From: Bacteroidales bacterium
Lineage (GTDB): Bacteria; Bacteroidota; Bacteroidia; Bacteroidales; VadinHA17
Direction of reading: 5' to 3'
Length of the DNA: 8,465 nt
Assembly (NCBI GenBank): GCA_027451265.1
Contig: DAIDJT010000106.1
Location: forward strand, 1-8,465
How positions within the stretch are numbered: position 1 is the first letter of the stretch; each line of letters opens with the position of its first letter. A program made the position numbers and the translations under genes. Below are positions 1-6,833 of this stretch, one piece after another. The notes under the pieces are model-generated. The model made no database searches and was not told the DNA's origin. It worked only from the letters and a program-made list of their open reading frames with translations.

Positions 1-1
1 C

Positions 2-73
2 CTCGAGGACATGCTCCGCCTGATGAAGGATGAGGGTGTTGAAGAAGAAAAAACCACAGGCAATGAACTATAA
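2..73 (+). CDS. C-terminal end of an unidentified upstream protein (partial)
   Basis: A reading frame open from the left edge ends in TAA at 71-73 and encodes 23 residues, ending in a charged, acidic tail (DEGVEEEKTTGNEL). It overlaps the preferred start of the next gene by 11 bases, the usual arrangement of translationally coupled genes, so it is probably the preceding member of the same operon. In Bacteroidetes, genes for DUF4097-like proteins often follow ECF sigma/anti-sigma genes, and this could be the tail of such a regulator, but nothing visible here proves it. The short length means an accidental open frame cannot be excluded. Confidence 0.5.
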   Translation, partial: LEDMLRLMKDEGVEEEKTTGNEL

Positions 74-1154
74 AAGTCTTTTAATGGTGGCCATGATTCT
101 GCCGGCCTGGCTTACCGTCACAGGCCAGCAGATTTCTGACAGCAAGACACTGAGAAAATCATTCCGGGCCGGCAGCGATGCTATCCTCGAGGTGAACAAC
201 AAGTATGGCGACATACACATCACTCATTCACGGAATGATTCAATAACAGTCACGGCAGAGATCACAGCCTCGTCAAACAGCGGTGACAAGATTAATGCCC
301 TGATGTCAGACGTCGAGGTGAACATCACGGAGGCAGGTACCTCAGTGCGGGCAGTGACCTCGTTCCGGAAGGGGATCACTCCCTTGTTCGAGAGCCTCAA
401 GGGTCTGACGAAGAACCTGGTCAACTTCGACTCACGGCTCAAGATTGATTACCGGATAGAGTGCCCGCCATCAACGGTACTGAGGATCACCAACAGTTAC
501 GGTGATGTTTACATTGGAGATGAAACTCCGGTATTGGCGCTTAAACTGTCAAACGGAAACCTGGATGCTGCTGCGGTTGGCAATGCCCAGATGATGGAAC
601 TCACCTTCTGCAAGGCCAATGTAAGGACCATCAGCGAGGGCAAGCTGACACTCTCCTTCAGTGAACTGCGTACCAGGGAAGCAGGCACGATAAAGCTTTC
701 AGGGACATCATCAAAGGCGTGGATTGACGCATGCAAATCGGCTGACCTGGATTCCAAGCGTGATGACTTCCATTTCGGAACCCTCGGGGTAATGACAGGG
801 ACAAGCTACTTCAGCGACATTATTGCTGACCGGATGACCGGTGAGATCAACATATCAGCAAAATACGGGAACCTTTCGTTCGAGAACGTTGACCGTGGGT
901 TCAGGCTTATTGACATACGTTCTTCCTATACTGACATTGACATGGCACTGGAAGAAAACTCAGCCTATGACCTTGAGATAAGACATGTCAACGCATTCGT
1001 TTCGCTTCCCGGCTTCAAGCCGGAGCCTGAGAAAACGGAGATTAACGCCGAAGACAAGGTCTTTCTTACAAAAGCCTCAGCCGGCAGCGGCACAGGCCGT
1101 CCGCAGATAAGGATCGATGCAACCAGGGGCGAAATAAGGCTGCTCCAGAAGTAG
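63..1154 (+). CDS. Secreted DUF4097-like beta-rich protein
   Basis: The 363-residue protein starts with a Sec signal peptide (MNYKSLL, then a hydrophobic core to about residue 18 and likely cleavage before QQ at 22-23), so it is exported to the periplasm or cell surface. The rest is beta-rich with a recurring signature [N/A/S]-x-Y-[G/T]-[D/N]-[I/V/L]: NKYGDI at 46-51, NSYGDV at 144-149, AKYGNL at 266-271 and SSYTDI at 287-292. This is typical of the DUF4097/putative adhesin beta-helix proteins of Bacteroidetes, whose molecular function is not established. The start at 63 was chosen because it puts the signal peptide at the N-terminus and overlaps the upstream stop by 11 bases. An in-frame ATG at 30 would add 11 residues, rich in lysine (LKKKK). 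The gene is followed after 72 bases by a DUF2807 lipoprotein, a related repeat protein, suggesting a joint envelope role. Confidence 0.8.
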   Translation: MNYKSLLMVAMILPAWLTVTGQQISDSKTLRKSFRAGSDAILEVNNKYGDIHITHSRNDSITVTAEITASSNSGDKINALMSDVEVNITEAGTSVRAVTSFRKGITPLFESLKGLTKNLVNFDSRLKIDYRIECPPSTVLRITNSYGDVYIGDETPVLALKLSNGNLDAAAVGNAQMMELTFCKANVRTISEGKLTLSFSELRTREAGTIKLSGTSSKAWIDACKSADLDSKRDDFHFGTLGVMTGTSYFSDIIADRMTGEINISAKYGNLSFENVDRGFRLIDIRSSYTDIDMALEENSAYDLEIRHVNAFVSLPGFKPEPEKTEINAEDKVFLTKASAGSGTGRPQIRIDATRGEIRLLQK

Positions 1155-1226
1155 TTTTTTTTCGTGGGATGCAACTGATGCCTGTTTTTAATGTCCTTAT
1201 GGGGGAACAGTAAAAGGAAAATCAAT

Positions 1227-2003
1227 ATGAAAAAAGTAATTCCGGCCATCATTCTGGCCATGACGACACTTGCCGCCTGCAGCCTGTTCGGAGACTGCAT
1301 AGACGGCAACGGGGATGTGCAGACCGAAGAAAGGACTGCAGTTCCGTTCACCGCTATTGCCAACGAGGCATCATTTGACGTGAATTATATCCAGGGTGAT
1401 GATTTTTCAATCACCGTGGAAGCTGAAAGTAACGTTTTGCCTTATATAGAGACAAAGGTCAGGGCCGGTGCCCTGGAGATAGGTACTATAAGGGGCACCC
1501 ATTGCCTTAATTACACCAGGCACCCGGTCATCACCGTTACGGCTCCGGTGATAAGTGAGATAGTCAACTCCGGGTCAGGCGACATTATTGCCGGACCGCT
1601 CTCGGGCGGAGATGTCAGGATTGTAAACAGCGGCTCGGGTGATATTACTACGGGAACCATATCTGGCAACGAAATCTCAATTGTCATGTCCGGATCGGGA
1701 GACGTATTGACTGATGACATTGATGCAACCTCATTCAAAGCAACTCTGTCAGGGTCAGGTGACCTGACGGCTGCCGGGGAGGCAACTACTAGCCGGTATG
1801 TTGTTTCCGGATCAGGATCTGTCTTCTCACGTAACTTTGCCAGCAACAGCGCGACAGTGACGACGTCAGGATCGGGGTCAGTCTACCTCACGGTTCAAAG
1901 TCAGCTTGATGCGGTTATCAGTGGCAGCGGGAACATTTATCTCGCGGGTGACGCTGATGTGAACCTGACACGCACGGGTTCAGGCCGTGTGATCTACCTG
2001 TAG
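1227..2003 (+). CDS. DUF2807 (head GIN domain) lipoprotein with SGSG repeats
   Basis: This 258-residue protein begins MKKVIPAI and has a lipobox TLAAC with the lipidated cysteine at residue 18, so it is predicted to be a membrane-anchored lipoprotein. Residues about 35-110 resemble the N-terminal part of DUF2807 (PFTAI, then VNYIQGDDFSITVEAE). From residue 115 on it is a regular right-handed beta-helix-like array: SGSG turns at 115, 135, 155, 175, 194, 214 and 232 and TGSG at 250, a period of 18-20 residues. The family is annotated as putative auto-transporter adhesin head domains; its partner or ligand is not known. An ATG 36 bases upstream (1191) would put 12 extra residues before the signal peptide, so the start at 1227 is preferred. 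An AGGAAAA stretch lies just upstream. A strong hairpin terminator follows the stop. Confidence 0.88.
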   Translation: MKKVIPAIILAMTTLAACSLFGDCIDGNGDVQTEERTAVPFTAIANEASFDVNYIQGDDFSITVEAESNVLPYIETKVRAGALEIGTIRGTHCLNYTRHPVITVTAPVISEIVNSGSGDIIAGPLSGGDVRIVNSGSGDITTGTISGNEISIVMSGSGDVLTDDIDATSFKATLSGSGDLTAAGEATTSRYVVSGSGSVFSRNFASNSATVTTSGSGSVYLTVQSQLDAVISGSGNIYLAGDADVNLTRTGSGRVIYL

Positions 2004-2024
2004 AAAAAGGTTCTGTCAAAAAAG

Positions 2025-2053
2025 CAGAGACAGGTCCCCAGGGCCTGTCTCTG
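2025..2053. terminator. Bidirectional intrinsic terminator between convergent genes
   Basis: CAGAGACAGG (2025-2034) is perfectly complementary to CCTGTCTCTG (2044-2053), and inner pairs (T-G, C-G, C-G) extend the stem to about 13 base pairs with a tight loop. On the minus strand the hairpin is followed directly by C and a run of six T (2023-2018), a textbook terminator for rng, whose stop is 33 bases upstream. On the plus strand it ends the DUF2807 gene, with a looser T-rich tail (2054-2062). Confidence 0.85.
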
Positions 2054-2086
2054 TTCAGTTTTACCGGTTGGTAAAGTGTCCGTACC

Positions 2087-3667
2087 TCAGGTGAGGTCAA
2101 TTTCGTTACCCTGCCTGTCAAAGAATTCGTACTGCAGGAAATGGTAGGATTCGATTCCCTGCACCTTGATGCTGACACCGTACTGCTTGTTTGTCCTGTT
2201 GATTCTCGAGAACAGTCCCTCCTTAAGGTATGCAGCCACGAAGGGATGGGTTCTGAGGATAAATCTGCGGGTTTTGACCTTTTCAATGATTGAGGTCAGT
2301 GTGCGTTCAATATCATCGGTAATCAGGATTGCAGGGGCAGTTTTTCCCTCGCCCCTGCAGACCGGGCATTTCTCGTCAGTGACTATTGTCATTTCAGGAC
2401 GTACCCGCTGGCGGGTGATCTGCATCAGTCCGAATTTACTGAGGGGCAATATATTATGTTTGGCCCTGTCAGAGCTCATAAGCTCCTTCATCCTGTCATG
2501 GAGGGTCTGGCGGTTTTCGTTTGACTGCATGTCGATGAAGTCAATAACGATTATGCCGCCCATATCGCGCAGGCGCAGCTGACGTGCGATCTCCCTTGCA
2601 GCCTCGAGATTGACGGAGAGGGCGTTTGACTCCTGGTCGGAGCCTGATTTTGACCTGTTGCCGCTGTTGACGTCAACGACGTGCAGTGCTTCGGTATGTT
2701 CAATTATAAGGTATGAACCGCCCTTGAATGAAATGGTGCGTCCGAAGAGTCCCTTGATCTGGCGGCTGACGCCAAAATGATCAAAAATGGGGAACTGCTC
2801 CTTGTATACCTTAACTATCTTTTCCTTCTCAGGGGCGATTTCCCTGATGTAACTTTTCACTTCGCCGGCTATGACCTCATCATCCACGATGATGCTGTTG
2901 AAGTCGGTACTGAGTATATCCCTGAGGATGGTTGTCGTGCGGTTCATCTCGCCCAGGAGCAGGCGCGGCGACTTGACATCGCGGTGCACTCCTGAGAGGG
3001 CTGTTTCCCATCGGTTAATAAGTTCCCTGAGTTCGGCATCCAGTGCAGCCACCTTCTTTCCTTCGGCAACTGTGCGAACGATGACGCCGTAATTTTTCGG
3101 TTTAATGCTCTGTATCAGGAGCTTGAGGCGATTGCGTTCGTCGCTGTTCTCGATCTTGGAAGAGACTGAGACCTTGTCTGAGAATGGCATCAGGACGAGA
3201 TTTCGCCCTGCTATGCTCACCTCCGAGGCAAGCCTTGGCCCCTTGGTGGAAATTGGTTCCTTGGTTATCTGCACGATAACTGTCTGTCCTGTTGTCAGTA
3301 CATCAGCTATCTTCCCGTCCTTGTCAATGTCAGGTTCAGCTTTGAACTTTGACATTGCCGTTGATCTGGCCTTGTTTTGCGTGGCCAGCTGGTAATAACG
3401 GTGGAGGGTCCTGAACTGGGCTCCCAGATCCAGGTAATGCAGGAAAGCATCCTTTTCGAAACCAACGTTTACAAACGCTGCATTAAGCCCCGGCATTATC
3501 TTCTTTACCTTTCCCAGGTAAATGTCGCCGACTGAGAATTTTACATTCCGCTTTTCCTTATTTAGCTCGACAAGCTGCTTATCCTCGAGAAGTGCAATGG
3601 ATATCTCAGCATCATTTACGCTGATAATTAAATCCTTATTCACATTCCGGAATTTGTTGCCAGCCAA
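2087..3667 (-). CDS. rng: Ribonuclease G (Rne/Rng family endoribonuclease)
   Basis: The 526-residue protein is a single-strand-specific, 5'-end-sensing endoribonuclease for rRNA maturation and mRNA decay in the cytoplasm. An S1 RNA-binding domain spans about 43-135 (VGDIYLGKVKKIMPGLNAAF). The DNase I-like catalytic part follows, with the two metal-binding aspartates expected from E. coli RNase E at D332 (VVDVNSG) and D376 (VIDFIDM). The zinc-link motif CPVCRG has its cysteines at 434 and 437. There is no long disordered C-terminal scaffold, so it is RNase G-like in size. The only start near the 5' end of the open frame is TTG at 3665-3667, since an in-frame stop lies at 3671-3673. A GTG at 3641-3643 (giving V-NKDLIIS) fits where many relatives seem to begin, so the true start is uncertain. 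It is the last gene of the HU operon and is preceded by a large stem-loop. Confidence 0.95.
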   Translation of the reverse strand: MAGNKFRNVNKDLIISVNDAEISIALLEDKQLVELNKEKRNVKFSVGDIYLGKVKKIMPGLNAAFVNVGFEKDAFLHYLDLGAQFRTLHRYYQLATQNKARSTAMSKFKAEPDIDKDGKIADVLTTGQTVIVQITKEPISTKGPRLASEVSIAGRNLVLMPFSDKVSVSSKIENSDERNRLKLLIQSIKPKNYGVIVRTVAEGKKVAALDAELRELINRWETALSGVHRDVKSPRLLLGEMNRTTTILRDILSTDFNSIIVDDEVIAGEVKSYIREIAPEKEKIVKVYKEQFPIFDHFGVSRQIKGLFGRTISFKGGSYLIIEHTEALHVVDVNSGNRSKSGSDQESNALSVNLEAAREIARQLRLRDMGGIIVIDFIDMQSNENRQTLHDRMKELMSSDRAKHNILPLSKFGLMQITRQRVRPEMTIVTDEKCPVCRGEGKTAPAILITDDIERTLTSIIEKVKTRRFILRTHPFVAAYLKEGLFSRINRTNKQYGVSIKVQGIESYHFLQYEFFDRQGNEIDLT

Positions 3668-3732
3668 TAGCTATTTTTAAAATGCAACTAACCTAAAGAT
3701 CAATGGATCTTTAGGTTAGATATAAATAGCTA
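3668..3732 (-). promoter_or_regulatory. Two-tier stem-loop in the rng leader
   Basis: A perfect 14-bp inner stem pairs 3688-3701 with 3706-3719 around a 4-base loop. An outer 9-bp stem pairs 3668-3676 (TAGCTATTT) with 3724-3732 (AAATAGCTA). The two are separated by an asymmetric internal loop of 11 and 4 bases. In the minus-strand RNA the outer stem ends exactly one base before the TTG start codon of rng. It may be a translational or feedback element, as 5'-UTR hairpins mediate RNase E autoregulation in E. coli, or an attenuator or processing site between the HU/ribosomal-type genes and rng. A TTGCATTTT stretch after the inner stem gives it some terminator-like character. The structure is seen directly; the function is inferred. 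Confidence 0.6.
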
Positions 3733-3749
3733 CAGACTACGCATTTATG

Positions 3750-3842
3750 CTATTTCTTCTTCTTATGCCTGTCTTTCCGCAAGCGCTTCTTGCGCTTGTG
3801 GGTCGCCATCTTATGCCTTTTTCTCTTTTTACCGCTTGGCAT
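3750..3842 (-). CDS. 30-residue AURKAIP1/COX24-type (mS38/bS22-like) ribosomal protein
   Basis: A very short ORF encodes 30 residues beginning MPSGKKRKRHKM and ending KDRHKKKK; 19 of the 30 are Lys, Arg or His. The pattern K-R-x-K-M-x-x-H-K-x-x-K-R-L-R-K-x-R matches the AURKAIP1/COX24 domain found in mitochondrial small-subunit protein mS38 and in the actinobacterial ribosomal protein bS22. Bacteroidetes carry similar tiny proteins annotated with this domain. It probably threads along 16S rRNA in the small ribosomal subunit; this is inferred from family resemblance. The ATG lies only 4 bases after the HU stop, so it is co-transcribed and probably coupled with HU, and rng follows 82 bases later. 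A 7-bp inverted repeat (3780-3786 with 3792-3798) lies within the coding sequence. It is easily missed by gene finders because of its length. Confidence 0.85.
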   Translation of the reverse strand: MPSGKKRKRHKMATHKRKKRLRKDRHKKKK

Positions 3843-3846
3843 GCTG

Positions 3847-4134
3847 TTACTTCTTAACGTGTGATTTAACCTTGGTTATGAATGTCTTGGCAGGTTTGAA
3901 TGCCGGGATATTATGGGCAGGAATAATAATAGTCGTGTTCTTTGAAATGTTCCTGGCTGTCTTCTTCGCGCGTTTCTTTACGATGAAGCTGCCAAAACCC
4001 CTGAGGTACACATTATTGCCGGCAACCATCGAGTCTTTTACTGATTCCATAAAAGCCTCAACTGTCTTCTGAACGGTTACTTTCTCAATTCCAGTGTTCT
4101 TGGCAATTTCGTTAACAATGTCTGCTTTTGTCAT
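3847..4134 (-). CDS. HU family DNA-binding protein
   Basis: The 95-residue nucleoid protein binds and bends DNA as a dimer. It begins MTKADIVNEIAKNTGI, with the helical dimerisation part in residues 1-45, and continues with the signature GFGSFIVKKRAKKTARN and the beta-arm tip IIIPAHNIPAFKPAKTF. The usual RNP in the arm is RNI here, a substitution I recall as common in Bacteroidetes HU proteins of this subgroup. Length matches the family norm (about 90). It is the first gene of a minus-strand operon with the mS38/bS22-like ORF (4-base gap) and rng. Its leader of about 50 bases and a candidate -7 box lie upstream. Confidence 0.95.
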   Translation of the reverse strand: MTKADIVNEIAKNTGIEKVTVQKTVEAFMESVKDSMVAGNNVYLRGFGSFIVKKRAKKTARNISKNTTIIIPAHNIPAFKPAKTFITKVKSHVKK

Positions 4135-4190
4135 GTTGCAAGAATTTTAAATTCAACAAATTATTTTGATGTTCTGTTTTTTTCAATGTG

Positions 4191-4198
4191 CAAATATA
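4191..4198 (-). promoter_or_regulatory. Candidate -7 box of the HU operon promoter
   Basis: On the minus strand the bases read TATATTTG, an exact match to the Bacteroidetes -7 consensus TAnnTTTG. A TTTTG that could serve as the -33 element is at 4229-4225, but its spacing of 26 bases is longer than the usual 19-21. The predicted transcript start would give a leader of about 50 bases before the HU ATG. Confidence 0.45.
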
Positions 4199-4367
4199 AA
4201 ATATTATTTATCAATATCAGGTGACAAAACTTTTTTTTCACTCCGAAATTGCTGATTTTTTGATACCTATAAAATATGCAGGGTTGAAACAGGCCTCCCG
4301 GGCATACCCGGCAGGCGACTCCTGCAGGGGAGACAGCACATCGGAACCTTCAGAGTTATTTTTTTCG

Positions 4368-4375
4368 TAACTTTA
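4368..4375 (+). promoter_or_regulatory. Candidate -7 box of the ssb-gld operon promoter
   Basis: TAACTTTA matches the Bacteroidetes -7 consensus TAnnTTTG at all but the last base and follows a T-run with CG (4359-4367), a common context for such promoters in this phylum. No clear -33 TTTG is seen at the right distance. Transcription would start near 4382, giving a leader of roughly 28 bases. Confidence 0.5.
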
Positions 4376-4409
4376 CAGCCTTTACAAGTAGGTAACTAAT
4401 AATAAAGCT

Positions 4410-4913
4410 ATGTCATTCAATAAGGTAATACTGGTAGGCAACGTCGGCAAGGATCCGGAGATCAGGCGTTTCGAAAACAATATAAAGGCATCCTTTTCAC
4501 TTGCAACAAGTGAGACATACACTCCCAAGGGTGGCGATAAGGTGACGCAGACCGAATGGCATAATATTGTGGCCTGGAGAAGACTTGCAGAGCTTTCGGA
4601 GAACTATATCCGGAAGGGATCGCAGATACTTGTGGAGGGCAAACTGCGCTACAGGTCATATGATGACCGCGACGGAAACAAGAGATATGTTGTGGAAGTG
4701 GAAGCCGAGGTGATACAGCTTCTTGGCCGCAAATCCGACAGCCCCGGCCAGCAGGGCCAGAGTTACCAGGCAGGCTCACAGGGATACCAGAACAACAGCC
4801 AGGGCGGCAACCATGGCTATTCCTCTCCTTCACAGCCATCATCACCCATGACCGGAGAAGGCCCCGTTGAGGATCTCAGCTCTCACGACACTGCAGATGA
4901 TCTGCCCTTCTAG
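4410..4913 (+). CDS. ssb: Single-stranded DNA-binding protein
   Basis: The 167-residue protein coats single-stranded DNA during replication, recombination and repair. The OB fold covers residues 1-107, starting MSFNKVILVGNVGKDPEIR and including the conserved TEWHNIVAWRRLAE (Trp50 and Trp56, of the kind that stack on bases) and KGSQILVEGKLRYRSYDDRDG. A Gly/Gln/Ser/Tyr-rich disordered linker follows (111-149), and then the acidic tip ending DDLPF, the docking peptide for partner proteins. Length and architecture are complete. It is the first gene of the operon, 13 bases before gldE. In many Bacteroidetes mutY precedes ssb; here no gene lies between HU and ssb. Confidence 0.96.
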   Translation: MSFNKVILVGNVGKDPEIRRFENNIKASFSLATSETYTPKGGDKVTQTEWHNIVAWRRLAELSENYIRKGSQILVEGKLRYRSYDDRDGNKRYVVEVEAEVIQLLGRKSDSPGQQGQSYQAGSQGYQNNSQGGNHGYSSPSQPSSPMTGEGPVEDLSSHDTADDLPF

Positions 4914-4926
4914 GTAACCAATACTG

Positions 4927-6261
4927 ATGATTTTGGAGACGCTATTCTCAGGTTTATTCACGGGAATCATTGCGCAGACCACTGGCGCAGGGTCACCAGT
5001 TACCCTGGCATCGGAAATTGTCATCCTTGTTTTGCTCATCATTGCATCTGCCTTTATTTCAGGTTCAGAGGTAGCATACTTCTCGCTTACCCCGAATGAC
5101 ATTGAAGAGCTTCACCACCGCAAGGGCAGGAGACAGTCAACAGCCCTGCGCCTGCTTTCGAAGCCAGACAGGCTGCTGAGTACCATACTCGTGGCCAACA
5201 ATGTCATCAATATTGCAATAATCATTCTCGCCGCCTTCATCAGTTCCAGGCTGTTTGACCTTAGTGACAACCCCGTTCTGTCTTTTATAATTGAGGTGGT
5301 TGTAATCACCTTCATGCTTCTTCTCTTTTGTGAGATAATACCCAAGGTCCTGGCCTCAAGAAGCCAGCTGAAGTTCGCCCTGATGATGGCACCTGCCCTC
5401 ACCTTCACAACAAAATTGTTCAGACCACTGGCATCCCTCCTGGCCTATTCATCCTTCTTCGTCCGCCACAGGCCGAAATCACGGGATTCAGGGCTAAGCA
5501 TTGACGACCTGTCAGCCGCCCTTGACCTGACCTCGGCAGAGATAAAGGATGACAAGGATCTGCTTAAGGGGGTTGTCAGGTTTGGCAACACCAGCGTCAG
5601 CGCCATCATGTGCCCGAGAATGGACGTCACCGCCCTTGACATAACCAGGGGATTCCATACAATAATGCCCGAGGTTGTCGAATCAGGCTTCTCGCGCATT
5701 CCGGTGTACTCCGGCACCTTTGACAACGTAAGGGGTATCCTGTTTGTCAAGGATCTTCTGCCCCACCTGGGCAAACCTGACAATTTCCGGTGGCAGACAC
5801 TCATCCGGCCTGCCTATGTAGTGCCGGAGACGAAAAAGATAAGTGAACTGCTCAAGGAGTTCCAGGCAAAGAAGATTCACATGGCCATTGTCGTGGATGA
5901 ATACGGAGGCACCAGCGGACTGGTGACACTGGAGGATGTACTGGAGGAGATAGTGGGTGAGATTACCGATGAGACCGATGAGGAGGAACCTCTTTTCAGG
6001 CAGACGGGCGAAGGTAAGTGGGTGTTTGACGGCAAGATACTGTTGAATGATTTCTACCGCATTACAGGGCTGGAAGATGACCCGTTCGGTGAAGTGAGGG
6101 GCGACTCCGAGACGCTTGCAGGATTGCTGCTGGAACTGCTCGGTGAGATACCCACAAAGGGAATGGAGATTTCTGCAGGAGGCTTCATGTTTACAATTGA
6201 AAGTATAGAAAAAAGGAGGATCAGGGAGATCTCCGCCGAAAAGAAAGGGGAAAGCAAATGA
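4927..6261 (+). CDS. gldE: Gliding motility-associated protein GldE (CNNM/CorC-like membrane protein)
   Basis: This 444-residue inner-membrane protein has the TlyC/CorC/CNNM architecture. A DUF21 transmembrane domain covers about 30-180, with hydrophobic segments near 31-53, 84-108 and 117-138 and the motifs GSEVAYFSL (46-54) and EIIPK (136-140). A CBS pair follows (about 225-345), including MCPRMDVTALD and the signature VVDEYGGTSGLVTLEDVLEE (322-341). The C-terminal transporter-associated CorC domain is at about 355-430. Relatives transport or sense divalent cations. The assignment to GldE rests on this architecture and on the neighbour gldD, with which it overlaps by 4 bases (ATGA). GldE is linked to gliding motility/envelope function in Flavobacterium, but homologues also occur in non-gliding Bacteroidales, so motility cannot be concluded. 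Confidence 0.92.
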   Translation: MILETLFSGLFTGIIAQTTGAGSPVTLASEIVILVLLIIASAFISGSEVAYFSLTPNDIEELHHRKGRRQSTALRLLSKPDRLLSTILVANNVINIAIIILAAFISSRLFDLSDNPVLSFIIEVVVITFMLLLFCEIIPKVLASRSQLKFALMMAPALTFTTKLFRPLASLLAYSSFFVRHRPKSRDSGLSIDDLSAALDLTSAEIKDDKDLLKGVVRFGNTSVSAIMCPRMDVTALDITRGFHTIMPEVVESGFSRIPVYSGTFDNVRGILFVKDLLPHLGKPDNFRWQTLIRPAYVVPETKKISELLKEFQAKKIHMAIVVDEYGGTSGLVTLEDVLEEIVGEITDETDEEEPLFRQTGEGKWVFDGKILLNDFYRITGLEDDPFGEVRGDSETLAGLLLELLGEIPTKGMEISAGGFMFTIESIEKRRIREISAEKKGESK

Positions 6262-6830
6262 GAAAATTTGTTGCAGCCGCGCTGCTGGCTTCAGCACTTC
6301 TCTCCGCGGGCTGCGGAGATCCGGCGGTGCCGAAGCCGAAAGGATACTTCAGGATTGACCTTCCGGAAAAGAGGTATGTCAGGTTTGATACCCCCTGCTC
6401 CTACTCCATTGAGTACCCGCAGTATGCTGTAATCAACCTCCATCCCGTGGCTGCCACAGACACCTGCTGGATGGATATCGAGTTCCCTTCACTGAAGGCA
6501 AAATTACACCTCTCCTATTTCAACCTGCACAATAATCTGGCTTCCCTCACCGAGCTGTCACGTGACATGGTTTACAAACACACCATAAGGGCTGAGGCTA
6601 TCGATGAGAAGCTCTGGGCAGATGACTCGTCAAAGGTCTACGGCATACTCTATGACCTGAAGGGCAACACAGCATCTTCAGTGCAATTCTTCATGACAGA
6701 CAGCACAAGCCATTACCTCAGGGGGGCACTTTACTTCACCGCCCAGCCCAACGAGGACTCACTGATGCCGGTAATTTCCTTCATCAGGGAAGACATCGTT
6801 CACCTCATCGAGACTCTGAACTGGAGATAA
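6258..6830 (+). CDS. gldD: Gliding motility lipoprotein GldD
   Basis: This 190-residue protein has a signal sequence MRKFVAAALLASALLSAGC with lipobox LSAGC and the lipidated cysteine at residue 19. The mature part starts with the family signature PKPKGYFRIDLPEKRY, followed by CSYSIEYPQYA, CWMDIEFPSLKAKLHLSY and, near the end, GALYFTAQPNEDSLMPVISFI. GldD is an envelope lipoprotein needed for gliding in Flavobacterium johnsoniae; its biochemical activity is not known. Its start codon overlaps the gldE stop (ATGA), indicating translational coupling, and the next gene begins 3 bases after its stop. Length matches the family (about 190). Confidence 0.92.
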   Translation: MRKFVAAALLASALLSAGCGDPAVPKPKGYFRIDLPEKRYVRFDTPCSYSIEYPQYAVINLHPVAATDTCWMDIEFPSLKAKLHLSYFNLHNNLASLTELSRDMVYKHTIRAEAIDEKLWADDSSKVYGILYDLKGNTASSVQFFMTDSTSHYLRGALYFTAQPNEDSLMPVISFIREDIVHLIETLNWR

Positions 6831-6833
6831 AAC

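Larger units (their letters stand above)
4135..4409. other. Divergent intergenic region between HU and ssb
   Basis: This 275-base region has three zones. From 4135 to about 4275 it is strongly AT-rich, with several A/T tracts, and holds the HU promoter candidate. From about 4281 to 4346 it is markedly GC-rich, with short inverted repeats (CCGGG 4298-4302 with CCCGG 4307-4311; a CTCC/GGAG dyad around 4319-4332). From 4351 on it carries the ssb promoter and leader. No convincing ORF is present: the one plus frame open across the GC-rich patch ends at a TAA at 4368-4370 and has no ATG. Confidence 0.6.

Noticed and set aside
1155..1161. T-run directly after the DUF4097-like stop, considered as a terminator
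   Set aside because: No stable hairpin precedes it, so it is not an intrinsic terminator. The next gene is only 72 bases away on the same strand.
2060..2075. Six-bp hairpin TTTACC/GGTAAA between the main terminator and the rng stop
   Set aside because: It is short and AT-rich without a T-tract on either side. The neighbouring 2025-2053 hairpin explains termination far better.
4276..4370. Possible short ORF or mutY remnant in the GC-rich patch upstream of ssb
   Set aside because: The ATG at 4276 meets a stop after three codons, and the longer open frame lacks an ATG and any recognisable MutY motif.
5683..6297. 204-codon minus-strand frame opposite gldE
   Set aside because: The plus strand encodes well-conserved CBS and CorC domains with motif-level support. 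The antisense frame shows no domain, and long shadows are common opposite genes with this codon use.
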